Shown: positions 52,540-61,674 of the stretch, one piece after another
Position numbering within the stretch: the first letter of the stretch is position 1
How the letters are laid out: every line of letters starts with the position of its first letter
NCBI GenBank assembly: GCA_963835135.1
Contig: CAWIEF010000002.1
Span: 310,001 to 374,000, forward strand
Source: JAVVHH01 sp963835135
GTDB taxonomy: Bacteria; Pseudomonadota; Alphaproteobacteria; Acetobacterales; Acetobacteraceae
Length of the DNA stretch: 64,000 nucleotides
Direction: 5' to 3'
Notes under the pieces: model-generated
Told to the model about the DNA's origin: nothing
The model's database searches: none
What the model saw: the letters and a program-made list of their open reading frames with translations, nothing else
Translations under genes and position numbers: made by a program

Positions 52540-54370
52540 CGTGCTGGCGGTCGACCTGGGCAAGACCGGCTGCCGCGCCCGCCTTTGGATCGACGGAGAA
52601 GCCACCTCTGCCGAGGGGCCGGGCGCACCGGGCCTCGCCGCCCCACAGGGCGCCGCTCTTGCACTTGGCGCCATCCTGCAGGTCGCCGCACCGCTGATCC
52701 GGGCGGCCGGGCTGGCACGGCTGGAGGCGGTCGGGGTCGGTGCGGCCGGAGCGCTCGCCCATCCGCTGGCGGCTCAGGAATTGGCCCGGCAGCTGTGCGC
52801 CGCGTTGCCGGCCGGCCGTGCCGCGGTCGCGAGCGATGCGACGACATCCCATGCCGGCGCGCTCGGCGGCGGGCCCGGTGTGACGCTGGCGATCGGCACC
52901 GGCGCGGTCGCCCTCGCGGTCGACGCTTCGGGGGAGATGCGGCGGTCCGATGGATGGGGGCCCTGGCTCGGCGACGAGGGAAGCGGCGCGTGGCTTGGGC
53001 TGAACGGCTTGCGCGCGGTGCTGCGGGCGCACGACGGCCGCGGGCCGCCCACCATCCTGGCCGACGCGGCCGCGGCGCGGTTTGGGCCGCTACCCTCCCT
53101 CGCGGCGCAGATGGAGAGCGATGCAAACCCGCCCCGGTTGGCCGCCAGCTTCGCAGCCGACGTCGCCGCCGCAGCCGAAAGGAGTGACCCGGTCGCCGTC
53201 GCGCTGCTCGGCCAGGCACGCGTGGCACTCGAGTGCGCGGTCCGGTCCGTCGTGCCCGAGGGGGCCATCGGCGTGAAGCTGGCAGTGACCGGCGGGCTTG
53301 CCGCTGTGGACGCAGGTCTCGTCCGGCCGTTGTTGGACAGGCTCGGCCCGACCGCCGCGCCCGTCGATCCTCTCGGCACCTCACTCGATGGCGCGCGCCA
53401 CCTCGCGCTCGATGCCGGAACTGTGCATGAGCCGGCAATCTGCCGGGCGCGGGCCGCCGCAGCCGCACCCGACCGATTGGACCTGCTGGCGACCGAGGGC
53501 ATGCGGCCGGGCCTGGATGACCTCGACCTGCGCTCGCCCGGCGAGATCGTCCGGCTCGTGCTCGCGGCCGAGCGGGACGCGCAGGAGGCGCTGGCGCGCG
53601 CGGCCGACCAACTCGCGGCGGCGGCGGACGCGGTCGCGGCGCGGATGCAGGCAGGCGGGCGGCTGTTCACGTTGGGCGCTGGCACACCCGGGCGCCTGGC
53701 CGTGCTGGATGCGGCGGAACTCGCCCCGACCTACAGCGCGCCACCTGGCCTGGTGATCGCGCTTCTGGCGGGTGGACCGGCCGCCATGCTCGAGGCCGCC
53801 GAAGGCGCCGAGGACGATCGGGCGGCCGCAGCCGCCGCCATGGATGCGCACGGTCTCGGTCCGGGCGACGCCGTCGTCGGCATCGCCGCCTCTGGCCGCA
53901 CGCCCTATGTGATCGGTGGCCTCGCGCACGCCCGCTTCCGCGGCGCGCTCACCGTCGCCATCGTCAACAACCCAGGCAGCCCGGCCGCCGCGGCCGCCGA
54001 ACTCGCGGTCGAGATCCTGACCGGCGCGGAGATCGTGGCGGGCAGCACGCGGATGACCGCCGGGACCACCCAGAAGATCGCGCTGAACGCGCTCAGCACG
54101 GCGGCGATGATCGCACTCGGCAAGACCTATGGCGCCCGGATGGTCGATGTGCGGGCGACCAACGAGAAGCTGCGCCGCCGGGCGCTCCGGATGGTGCAGG
54201 AGATCACCGCGGCCACGCCCGACGCCGCATCCGCCGCGCTCGCGGCCGCGGGCGGCAGCGTCAAGCAGGCGGTCGTGGCGCTGCTGGCCGGCGTGGACGC
54301 GGACGAAGCCGCCCGGCGCCTCACCCGATCCGGCGGCCGCGTCCGCGACGCCCTTCTTCCTTCGATTTGA
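52529..54370 (+). CDS. murQ: sugar kinase-MurQ fusion: BadF/BcrA-type amino-sugar kinase plus MurNAc-6-phosphate etherase
   Basis: 613 residues in one uninterrupted frame from the ATG at 52529. Residues about 1-300 are a BadF/BadG/BcrA/BcrD-type ASKHA kinase (VLAVDLGKTGCRARLWI, LAIGTGAVALAVDASG, GWGPWLGDEGSGAWLG), the family of GlcNAc/MurNAc kinases. Residues about 310-613 are a complete MurQ: GAGTPGRLAVLDAAELAPTY, EAAEGAEDDRAAA, GIAASGRTPYVIGGLAHARF, STRMTAGTTQKIALNALST and VDVRATNEKLRRRALRMV. The fusion would phosphorylate an amino sugar and then split the lactyl ether, delivering GlcNAc-6-P to NagA. Codon use is uniform across the joint. Confidence 0.9.
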   Translation: MPDSVLAVDLGKTGCRARLWIDGEATSAEGPGAPGLAAPQGAALALGAILQVAAPLIRAAGLARLEAVGVGAAGALAHPLAAQELARQLCAALPAGRAAVASDATTSHAGALGGGPGVTLAIGTGAVALAVDASGEMRRSDGWGPWLGDEGSGAWLGLNGLRAVLRAHDGRGPPTILADAAAARFGPLPSLAAQMESDANPPRLAASFAADVAAAAERSDPVAVALLGQARVALECAVRSVVPEGAIGVKLAVTGGLAAVDAGLVRPLLDRLGPTAAPVDPLGTSLDGARHLALDAGTVHEPAICRARAAAAAPDRLDLLATEGMRPGLDDLDLRSPGEIVRLVLAAERDAQEALARAADQLAAAADAVAARMQAGGRLFTLGAGTPGRLAVLDAAELAPTYSAPPGLVIALLAGGPAAMLEAAEGAEDDRAAAAAAMDAHGLGPGDAVVGIAASGRTPYVIGGLAHARFRGALTVAIVNNPGSPAAAAAELAVEILTGAEIVAGSTRMTAGTTQKIALNALSTAAMIALGKTYGARMVDVRATNEKLRRRALRMVQEITAATPDAASAALAAAGGSVKQAVVALLAGVDADEAARRLTRSGGRVRDALLPSI

Positions 54371-54384
54371 AAGGGGTCTGCCCG

Positions 54385-54429
54385 ATGCGGCTGCTCGATC
54401 TCGCCCTGATCTTCTTGGGCGCGCGCTGA
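54385..54429 (+). CDS. 14-residue leader ORF before anmK
   Basis: AAAGGGG at 54370-54376 is a good ribosome site for an ATG at 54385, which opens MRLLDLALIFLGAR and ends TGA one base before the anmK ATG (TGA-g-ATG). It may couple translation of anmK to the operon, or be a vestige. No AAGGAG-like site lies directly in front of anmK itself, which favours coupling. Confidence 0.3.
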   Translation: MRLLDLALIFLGAR

Positions 54430-54430
54430 G

Positions 54431-55558
54431 ATGGCGGCGCGGTGGGCGCTTGGCCTGATGACCGGGACGGTGCTGGACGGCAATATCGACATCGCCATGC
54501 TGCGGACCGACGGCGGCACGGTCGACGAGTTCGGCCCGTGGACGCTGGCCGCGTATCCGGCCGAGACGCGGGCGCTGCTGGCGGAGGCATTGGCGGCCGG
54601 GTCGCGCTGGCAGTTCGATGGGCCAGAGCCAGCGGTGTTCTGTGTCGCGGAGGATGCCCTGACCCGGGCGCAATCGGCGGCGGTGACCGCCTTCCTGGCC
54701 GAGCACGGGATCGCGCCGGCCGAGATCGAGGCGATCGGCTTCCACGGCCAGACCGTGCTGCACCGGGCGCCGCGGCCCGGGCGGATCGGCGACACGCGCC
54801 AGCTCGGCAACGGCGCGCTGATGGCGGTCCTGACCGGGATCGACGTCGTGCACGATTTCCGCACCGCCGACGTGCGCGCCGGCGGCCAGGGCGCGCCGCT
54901 GTCGGCCAGCTATCATGCGGCCCTGTTGCAGCGTGCGGCGCTGCCAGCCTCGACCGCGGTGCTCAACCTGGGTGGAGTGGCAAACGTGACCTGGCGCGGC
55001 GACGCCGGACAGCTCGTCGCCTTCGACACCGGCCCGGCCAACGCGCCCATCAACGACTGGGTCGAACGGGCAACCGGCGAGCGGATGGACCGGGACGGCC
55101 GCTTGGCCCGCGCCGGCCGGGTCGATGAGGCGCGGCTGAGCCGACTGCTCGAGCACCCCTACCTCGCCGCCCGCTATCCCAAATCGCTCGACCGGTTCGA
55201 CTTCCCGGCCGGCATGGCCGACGGGCTGAGCCTCGAGGACGGCGCGGCGACGCTCACCGCGTTCACCGCCAGCGCGGTCGGCCGCGGGCTCGACCTCCTG
55301 CCGCAGCGTCCGATCCGGCTCGTGGTGTGCGGCGGCGGACGGCGCAACCCGGCGCTCATGGACTCACTTCGCGCCCGTGCCGCGGTGGAGCCGGTCATGG
55401 CCGAGGACCTCGGGTGGCGCGGCGATGCGATCGAGGCGGAGTGCTTCGCCTGGCTGGCCGCCCGCCGCCTCCGCTCGCTCCCGATCAGCTTCCCGACGAC
55501 GACCGGCGTGTCGGCGCCCCTCACCGGGGGCCAGGTCAGTCGAGCGTCGACCGTTTGA
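54431..55558 (+). CDS. anmK: anhydro-N-acetylmuramic acid kinase
   Basis: 375 residues, the family's usual length. The N-terminal motif reads GLMTGTVLDGNIDIAML where most members have GLMSGTSLDG. Others: EAIGFHGQTVLHRAPRPG, TRQLGNGALMAVLTGIDVVH, DFRTADVRAGGQGAPL, NLGGVANVTW, FDTGPANAPINDW and VCGGGRRNPALM. It hydrolyses and phosphorylates 1,6-anhydroMurNAc to MurNAc-6-P, the substrate of the MurQ half encoded just upstream. It completes a compact recycling route from transglycosylase product to fructose-6-P. Confidence 0.92.
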   Translation: MAARWALGLMTGTVLDGNIDIAMLRTDGGTVDEFGPWTLAAYPAETRALLAEALAAGSRWQFDGPEPAVFCVAEDALTRAQSAAVTAFLAEHGIAPAEIEAIGFHGQTVLHRAPRPGRIGDTRQLGNGALMAVLTGIDVVHDFRTADVRAGGQGAPLSASYHAALLQRAALPASTAVLNLGGVANVTWRGDAGQLVAFDTGPANAPINDWVERATGERMDRDGRLARAGRVDEARLSRLLEHPYLAARYPKSLDRFDFPAGMADGLSLEDGAATLTAFTASAVGRGLDLLPQRPIRLVVCGGGRRNPALMDSLRARAAVEPVMAEDLGWRGDAIEAECFAWLAARRLRSLPISFPTTTGVSAPLTGGQVSRASTV

Positions 55559-55621
55559 TGCCCCTGTCCGGCGCAACCGTATAGTTCCGCGACGCCAAGT
55601 TGTAACACTTCTACGCTCGAA

Positions 55622-57295
55622 GTGGCGGATGCTTCGACATACCTTGCGCCCGGGCGGAACTGGAGCAGTCGAGTGTCGCAATCTGCGCTGAGTGCCGGCA
55701 ACCGGCTGGTCGAGTCCAGGCCGTCACTCGACAAGAAGCCGCATGTGGGCGGCGCCATCATGTTCTTCGTCGTGCTCGCGGCCGGGCTGGCCTACGCCGC
55801 GTTCAGCATCGTCTCTGACGTTCAGAGCGTCGGCGAGCACAACATAGCCACCGGCGCCATCATCATGCTCGGGCTTGCGCTGCTGATCGCCCTCGGCTTC
55901 GAGTTCGTCAACGGGTTCCACGACACGGCGAATGCGGTCGCGACCGTCATCTACACCCACGCGCTGCCGCCGATGGCCGCGGTGGTCTGGTCCGGCTTCT
56001 TCAACTTCCTCGGCGTGCTCACCTCCAGTGGCGCCGTCGCCTTCACCGTCGTCAATCTGCTTCCGGTCGAGCTCATCCTGCAGGTCGGCAGCGGCGCGGG
56101 ATACGCGATGATCTTCGCCCTGCTGATCGCGGCCGTGATCTGGAACCTCGGCACCTGGGCGTTCGGCCTGCCGAACAGCTCGTCGCATGCGCTGATCGGT
56201 TCCATCATGGGCGTCGGCCTCGCCAACCAGTTCATGGCGCCCGCCGGGCAGGCGACATCGGGAGTCGATTGGAACCAGGCCTATGGCGTGTTCCGCGCCC
56301 TGCTGTTCAGCCCGCTGATCGGCTTCGTGCTCGCCGCCCTGTTGCTGCTCGTGATGAAATTCGTGATCCGGTCGCCGTCCCTCTACCAGGCGCCGGAGGG
56401 CAACAAGCCGCCACCGACGGCAATCCGCGGCCTGCTCATCCTGACCTGCACCGGCGTCTCGTTCTTCCACGGCAGCAACGATGGCCAGAAGGGCATGGGT
56501 CTGATCATGCTGATCCTGATCGGCGCCGCGCCCACCGCCTACGCGCTGAACCGCGCCCTTCCCGAGGCGACCACACCCGCTTTCCTGCAAGCCACCGCCG
56601 ATGCCGCCGGCGTGCTCCATGCCCACGCCGGCGACACTCCGTTGCCTGACCCGGGCGTCGCCCGTGCGACGGTCGGCGACGCGCTCAAGAACAAGCAGGT
56701 CAACAACCCGACCGTGTATGCGGCCATCGCGTCGCTCACCGACGACATTGCCAAGCAGGTGAAGGGCTACGGCGCCATCAAGGCGGTCCCCGCGCAGGCG
56801 ACCTCCAACGTGCGCAACGACATGTATCTCGCCTCCGACGCCGTGCGCGTCATGGGCGCCAAGCCTGAGGGCTTCAGCGACGGCGACATGTCCAAGCTCA
56901 AGTCGCTCCGCTCCTCGCTCGACAGCGGGACCCGCTTCATCCCGATCTGGGTGAAGGCCTCAGTCGCGCTCGCGCTCGGCCTCGGCACGATGGTGGGCTG
57001 GAAGCGCATCGTCGTCACCGTCGGGGAGAAGATCGGAAAGACCCACCTGACCTACGCCCAAGGCGCGTCGGCCGAGATCGTTGCCGCGGCCACGATCGGC
57101 CTGGCGGACGCCTACGGCCTCCCGGTCTCGACCACGCACGTGCTGTCGAGCGGCGTGGCCGGCACGATGGCGGCCAATGGCTCGGGGCTGCAGTGGAGCA
57201 CGATCCGCAACATGGGGTTGGCCTGGATCATGACCCTGCCTGCCGCCATGGCGATCGCTGGCGGCCTCTACGTGATCTTCCGTCAGCTCTTCTGA
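55622..57295 (+). CDS. PiT-family inorganic phosphate transporter
   Basis: 557 residues with about ten membrane helices. The two PiT signature repeats are present: GFEFVNGFHDTANAVATVIY and VSFFHGSNDGQKGMGLIML. A hydrophilic insert of about 140 residues (ALPEATTPAFLQ to FSDGDMSKLKSLR) separates the two halves, and the C-terminal half ends LPVSTTHVLSSGVAG. The GTG at 55622 is the longest start; a GTG at 55673 is possible. PiT carriers symport metal-phosphate with H+. It stands between the wall-recycling block and a phosphonate-hydrolase-like gene; phosphate release by the latter may be relevant. Confidence 0.92.
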   Translation: MADASTYLAPGRNWSSRVSQSALSAGNRLVESRPSLDKKPHVGGAIMFFVVLAAGLAYAAFSIVSDVQSVGEHNIATGAIIMLGLALLIALGFEFVNGFHDTANAVATVIYTHALPPMAAVVWSGFFNFLGVLTSSGAVAFTVVNLLPVELILQVGSGAGYAMIFALLIAAVIWNLGTWAFGLPNSSSHALIGSIMGVGLANQFMAPAGQATSGVDWNQAYGVFRALLFSPLIGFVLAALLLLVMKFVIRSPSLYQAPEGNKPPPTAIRGLLILTCTGVSFFHGSNDGQKGMGLIMLILIGAAPTAYALNRALPEATTPAFLQATADAAGVLHAHAGDTPLPDPGVARATVGDALKNKQVNNPTVYAAIASLTDDIAKQVKGYGAIKAVPAQATSNVRNDMYLASDAVRVMGAKPEGFSDGDMSKLKSLRSSLDSGTRFIPIWVKASVALALGLGTMVGWKRIVVTVGEKIGKTHLTYAQGASAEIVAAATIGLADAYGLPVSTTHVLSSGVAGTMAANGSGLQWSTIRNMGLAWIMTLPAAMAIAGGLYVIFRQLF

Positions 57296-57376
57296 CCCCC
57301 GATCCAGCCTCAAGCGTCACACGAGTGTCATCGAGCGGCAACGTGCCCGCAAGATCGTGGTGCTAACCGCCCTGCG

Positions 57377-58918
57377 ATGACCAAAAAGAACGTGTTGATG
57401 ATCGTCGTCGATCAATGGCGAGGCGATTGCGTGCCGCATGTGCAGCGGAGCCAGGGACACTCTCCCATCCTGAAGACCCCGAACCTCGACCGGCTCTGCG
57501 CCGACGGCACCACCTTCAGCAACCATGTCACGACCACGGTCCCCTGCGGCCCGGCCCGCGCGAGCCTGCTGACCGGCCTCTACCAGATGAACCATCGCGC
57601 CTGCCAGAACACCATCCCGCTCGACAGCCGCCATGACACGCTGCCCCGCGCCCTGCGCCGCGCCGGCTACGAGCCCGCACTGGTCGGCTACACCACCACG
57701 GCGCCGGATCCCCGCACGACCGGGCCGAAGGATCCCCGCTTCACTCAGCTCGGCGACACAATGGACGGGTGGCGCGCGGTCGGCGAGTTCGGCCCCGGGC
57801 ACGACGCCTATTTCGGCTGGCTGGCGCACCAGGGATACAAGCTGCCGGCCAACCGGGACGATATCTGGTTGCCCGAGGGCGAGGACGCGGTTCCCGGCGC
57901 AACGCACCTGCCCGCGCGCATCCCGGCATACCTGTCGGACACGACGTATTTCACCGAACGCGCGCTCTCCTACCTGAAGGGGCGCGACGGGCTGCCCTTC
58001 TTCCTGCATCTTGGCTACTACCGCCCGCACCCGCCGTTCGTGGCCAGCGCGCCCTATCACGCCATGTACTCTGCCGCCGACATGACACGCCCGGTGCGCG
58101 CCGCCAGCGCGGCCATCGAGGCGGCGCAGCACCCCTTGCTCGACTTCTATCTGCAGAACTCGCTCAACCAGAAGTTCTTCCAGGGCGCGGAGGGCATGGT
58201 CGCCCATCTCGACGAGGGCGCCGTCCGCCAGATGCGCGCCACCTATTTCGGCATGATGACCGAGGTGGATGACCAGATCGGCCGCGTCCTCGCCTGGCTC
58301 GACGAGACCGGCCAGCGCGACGAGACGCTGATCGTGTTCACCTCCGATCACGGCGAGCAGCTCGGCGACCATCATCTGCTCGGCAAGGTCGGCTATTTCG
58401 ACGAGAGTTTCCGCATCCCCCTCGTCGTCGTTGCCCCCGGGCAGCCGGGTGGCCGCATCGTCGATGCGCCGACCGAGAGCATCGACGTCATGCCGACGAT
58501 GCTTGACTGGCTCGGCGCCCCGATCCCGCAGGCCGTCGACGGCCGCAGCGTCATGCCGTTCGTCCGCGGCGAAACGCCCGCCGATTGGCGACGGGAGCTG
58601 CATTACGAATACGATTTCCGCGACATCCACTACTCGCGCGCCGAGACCGCGCTCGGGCTTGGTATGGAGGACGCCAGCCTCTGCGTCATTCAGGACGCGG
58701 CCGGCAAATACGTGCACTTCGCCGGGCTGCCGCCGTTGTTCTTCGACCTCGAAACCGACCCCGACCAGTTCCACAATCGCGCCGACGACCCGGCCTATGC
58801 CGCCCGCGTGCTCGACTACGCCCAGCGCGCCCTCTCATGGCGCCTGCGCCATGCCGACCGAACGCTGACCCATTTCCGCTCGACCCCCGGCGGACTCGAA
58901 CAACGTGAACGGAGCTGA
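57377..58918 (+). CDS. sulfatase-family hydrolase, phosphonate monoester hydrolase-like
   Basis: 513 residues, no signal peptide, so cytoplasmic. The alkaline-phosphatase-fold metal motif is MIVVDQWRGDC; the formylglycine-type nucleophile is C57 in TTVPCGPARASLLTGLYQMN, the C-x-P-x-R form modified to formylglycine. The C-terminal metal pair is VFTSDHGEQLGDHHLLGK. The MNHR segment after the nucleophile and the overall length are those of phosphonate/phosphodiester monoester hydrolases such as the Rhizobium and Burkholderia enzymes. It would hydrolyse a phosphonate, phosphate diester or sulfate ester imported by the adjacent ABC system. Confidence 0.85.
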   Translation: MTKKNVLMIVVDQWRGDCVPHVQRSQGHSPILKTPNLDRLCADGTTFSNHVTTTVPCGPARASLLTGLYQMNHRACQNTIPLDSRHDTLPRALRRAGYEPALVGYTTTAPDPRTTGPKDPRFTQLGDTMDGWRAVGEFGPGHDAYFGWLAHQGYKLPANRDDIWLPEGEDAVPGATHLPARIPAYLSDTTYFTERALSYLKGRDGLPFFLHLGYYRPHPPFVASAPYHAMYSAADMTRPVRAASAAIEAAQHPLLDFYLQNSLNQKFFQGAEGMVAHLDEGAVRQMRATYFGMMTEVDDQIGRVLAWLDETGQRDETLIVFTSDHGEQLGDHHLLGKVGYFDESFRIPLVVVAPGQPGGRIVDAPTESIDVMPTMLDWLGAPIPQAVDGRSVMPFVRGETPADWRRELHYEYDFRDIHYSRAETALGLGMEDASLCVIQDAAGKYVHFAGLPPLFFDLETDPDQFHNRADDPAYAARVLDYAQRALSWRLRHADRTLTHFRSTPGGLEQRERS

Positions 58919-58920
58919 CC

Positions 58921-60533
58921 ATGCATCGTCGTTCTTTACTGACCGGCGCCGGCGCGCTCGCGTTGCCACGCATCGCGATCGCGCAAGCCGATCAGCGCCC
59001 GACCATCACCGTCGCGGTCCAGAAGATCTCCAACAGCAACACGCTCGATTGCCTGCGCGAACAGTCCAATGTCGGCACCCGCCTGGCCACCTTCTTCGTC
59101 GAGCGCCTGATCGACCTCGACTACCAGGGCCAGCTCCAACCCGTCCCGGGCCTGGCCACCGCCTGGCGCCGCATCGACGACAAGACCGTCGAGTTCGACC
59201 TGCGCCGCGGCGTGCGGATGCATGATGGCCGCGAGTTCACCGCCGACGACGTGATCGCCAGCTTCAGCCCCAACCGCATGTTCGGCGACACGCACCCGAC
59301 GTCGCAGGGCAAGACGCTGCCGCTCTCGGCCGAGATGATCACCCGCCGCACCAAGGAGCTGCCGGCCGAGATCCCGCCCGTCGGCCGCCGCTTCTTCCCC
59401 GCGCTCGACCGGGTCGACGCCGTGGACAAGTACACCGTGCGCTTTTTCAACGCGACGCCGGACGTGACGCTCGAAGGCCGCCTCTCGACCACCGCCGCCG
59501 GCATCGTCAGCGGCCGGGCCTTCGACGACGCCTCGTCGTGGCTCGCCTATGCCCGCAAGCCGATCGGCACCGGCCCCTACAAGATCCGCGACTACGTCCC
59601 CGACGTGTCGCTGACGATGGATGCGCATGACGACTACTGGGGCGGCCGACCGCCGATCAAGACGCTTATCCTGCGTCGAGGTGCCCGAGACCTCGGCCCG
59701 CATCAACGGCCTGATCACCGGCCAATATCAGTTCGCCTGCGACCTGCCGCCCGACCAGATCCCCGGCGTCGAGGGCCATGCCGGCTACCAGGTGCTCGGC
59801 GGCACGATCCCGAACATGCGCCTGACGACGTTCGACATGCATCACCCGACCTTGCTCGACCCGAAAGTCCGCCTCGCGATGGCCCACGCGATCGACCGCA
59901 AGGCCATCGTGGACAGCCTGTGGGACGAGCGCACCGGTGATCCCCGCCGGGCTGCAATGGCCGTTCTACGACAAGATGTTCGTCCAGGGCTGGACCGTGC
60001 CGCAATACGACCCGGCCCGCGCCCGCGCCCTGCTCAAGCAGACCAGCTACAAGGGCGACCCGATCCCCTACCGCCTGCTGAACAACTACTACACCAACCA
60101 GGTCGCCAACTCGCAGGTCCTGGTGGAGAACTGGCGCGAGGTCGGCCTCAACGTCGCCATCGAGATGAAGGAGAACTGGACCCAGATCCTCGAGCGCGGC
60201 AACAGCCGCGGCATCCGCGACTGGTCCAACAGCGCCACCTTCAACGACCCGGTCTCCTCCATCGTCTCGCAGCACGGCCCCAACGGCGAGCAGCAGCAAT
60301 ACGGCGAGTGGACCAACGCCGAGATGAACACGCTGTCCTACGAGCTCGAGACCTCGACCGACATGCCCCGCCGCCACGCCATCTTCGCCCGCATGCTGCA
60401 GATTTGTGAGCGCGAAGACCCGGCCTATACCGTGCTACACCAGAACGCGACGTTCACCGGCAAGCAGAAAGCGACCAAGTGGCGCGCAGCTCCCTCCTTC
60501 GCGATGGATTTCCGGGCCAAGAATTGGGGGTGA
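58921..60533 (+). CDS. peptide/nickel-type ABC substrate-binding protein, two one-base frameshifts
   Basis: 536 residues after removing a C at about 59674 and a G at about 59936. A Tat- or Sec-like leader (MHRRSLLTGAGALALPRIA) opens frame 1, which runs through VPGLATAWRRIDDKTVEFDL, TGPYKIRDYVPDVSLTMDAH and DDYWGGRPPIKTL. Frame 2 gives VEVPETSARINGLITGQYQF to AIDRKAIVDSLWDERT. Frame 3 gives VIPAGLQWPFYDKMFVQG to the end. Aligning with the paralogue at 62662 shows no residues missing at either join. Family-5 binding proteins carry oligopeptides, opines or glycosides. It starts 3 bases after the hydrolase stop. Confidence 0.8.
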
Positions 60534-60539
60534 AGCTTC

Positions 60540-60630
60540 CGTCCTTGCGAGGAGCGCAGCGACGCGGCAATCCAGAGCGGCACGCACGGTCCTGGATCGC
60601 CGCGGCGCCAAGCGGCGCCTCGCGATGACG
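60540..60630 (+). repeat. REP-like palindromic repeat, full copy 2
   Basis: Left arm TTGCGAGGAGCGCAGCGACG followed by CGGCAATCCAG; right arm CTGGATCGCCGCGGCGCC followed by AAGCGGCGCCTCGCGATGA; about 15 bases between arms. The arms pair as a long imperfect hairpin. The terminal CGATGACG contains the ATG at 60625 that starts the downstream ATPase gene, so the repeat overlaps the coding start. Nearly the same structure recurs 1.0 kb downstream. Confidence 0.75.
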
Positions 60631-61572
60631 TCGTTGCTGAGCATCAAAAATCTCACCATCGCCTTCAGCGGCATCCCCGCCGTGCACGGTATCGACGTCG
60701 ATGTCGGGCGCGGTGAGAGCCTCGGCATGGTCGGCGAGTCCGGCTGCGGCAAGTCGGTCACTTGGCTCGCGGCCCTCGGCTTGCTGCCATCGGCCACCAT
60801 CGGCGGCAGCGTAAGGCTCGATGGCCAGGACCTGCTGGGCGCGCCGGCCCGCACTCTCGACCGCGTCCGCGGCGGCCGCATCGGCATGATCTTCCAGGAC
60901 CCGGCCACCGCGCTCAACCCGGTCCACCGCATCGGCCGCCAAGTGGCCGAAGCGGTGCGGCTGCATCGCGGTCTCACCGGTGCGGCAGCGCGCGCCGAGG
61001 CGCTCCGCCTGCTCGATCAGGTCGGCATCCCCGGCGCGGCCACCCGCATGGCCGCCTACCCGCACGAGATGTCCGGCGGCCAGAACCAGCGCGTCATGAT
61101 CGCCGCCGCCCTGGCCGGCCAGCCCGACCTGCTGATCGCCGACGAACCCACCACAGCGCTCGACGTCACCATCCAGGCGCAGATCCTCGACCTGCTCGCC
61201 CGCCTCCGCCGCGAGACCGGCATGGCGCTGGTGCTCATCAGCCACGATCTCGGCGTGGTGGCCGACATGTGCGACCGGGTCTGCGTCATGTATGCCGGCC
61301 GCATCGTCGAGGAGGCCCCGGCGGCCGCCATGTTCGCCCGGCCCGCCCACCCTTATGCGACCGGCCTGCTCGGCGCACTGCCGCCGCTCACCGGGGCGCG
61401 CCGCCCGCTGGCCGCCATCCCCGGCCGCGTCCCGGAACCCTGGGCCATGCCGCCCGGCTGCGCCTTCGCCCCGCGCTGCCCCCGTCGCATCGCCCCCTGC
61501 GACGCCGCGATCCCCGCCCTGGCCGCCGTCGCGCCCGCCCGTCGCGCCGCCTGCCTCCGGCCCGCCGCATGA
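60625..61572 (+). CDS. oligopeptide-type ABC transporter ATP-binding protein (DppD/OppD type)
   Basis: 315 residues. Walker A ESGCGKS, Q-loop MIFQDPATALNPVHRIGRQV, signature MSGGQNQRVMIAAALAGQ, Walker B LLIADEPTTALDVTIQAQIL and switch His in LISHDLGVV. The C-terminal oligopeptide/dipeptide extension has HPYATGLLGALPPL and a cysteine-rich CAFAPRCPRR segment. The ATG at 60625 lies in the right end of the repeat, and no clear ribosome site precedes it except the hairpin itself. A frame extension back to 60406 translates the repeat and the binding-protein gene and is rejected. Confidence 0.88.
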   Translation: MTSLLSIKNLTIAFSGIPAVHGIDVDVGRGESLGMVGESGCGKSVTWLAALGLLPSATIGGSVRLDGQDLLGAPARTLDRVRGGRIGMIFQDPATALNPVHRIGRQVAEAVRLHRGLTGAAARAEALRLLDQVGIPGAATRMAAYPHEMSGGQNQRVMIAAALAGQPDLLIADEPTTALDVTIQAQILDLLARLRRETGMALVLISHDLGVVADMCDRVCVMYAGRIVEEAPAAAMFARPAHPYATGLLGALPPLTGARRPLAAIPGRVPEPWAMPPGCAFAPRCPRRIAPCDAAIPALAAVAPARRAACLRPAA

Positions 61573-61575
61573 TCC

Positions 61576-61674
61576 CGTCACTGCGAGGAGCGCAGCGACG
61601 CGGCAGTCCAGGGCGGCACGGACCGCCCCTGCCGCCCTGGATCGCCACGCCGTCAAGAGGCGGCTCGCGATGAA
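61576..61674 (+). repeat. REP-like palindromic repeat, full copy 3
   Basis: CGTCACTGCGAGGAGCGCAG then CGACGCGGCAGTCCAG, a slightly longer loop, then CCTGGATCGCCACGCCGTCA and AGAGGCGGCTCGCGATGA. It parallels the copy at 60540 base for base over most of both arms, with more divergence in the right arm. The final CGATGA supplies the ATG at 61670 of the second ATPase gene. It fills the whole gap between the two ATPase genes. Confidence 0.75.

Noticed and set aside
60406..60624. Upstream extension of the DppD-type ATPase
   Set aside because: It reads through the 3' end of the binding-protein gene and the repeat; no ATPase relative carries such a leader.
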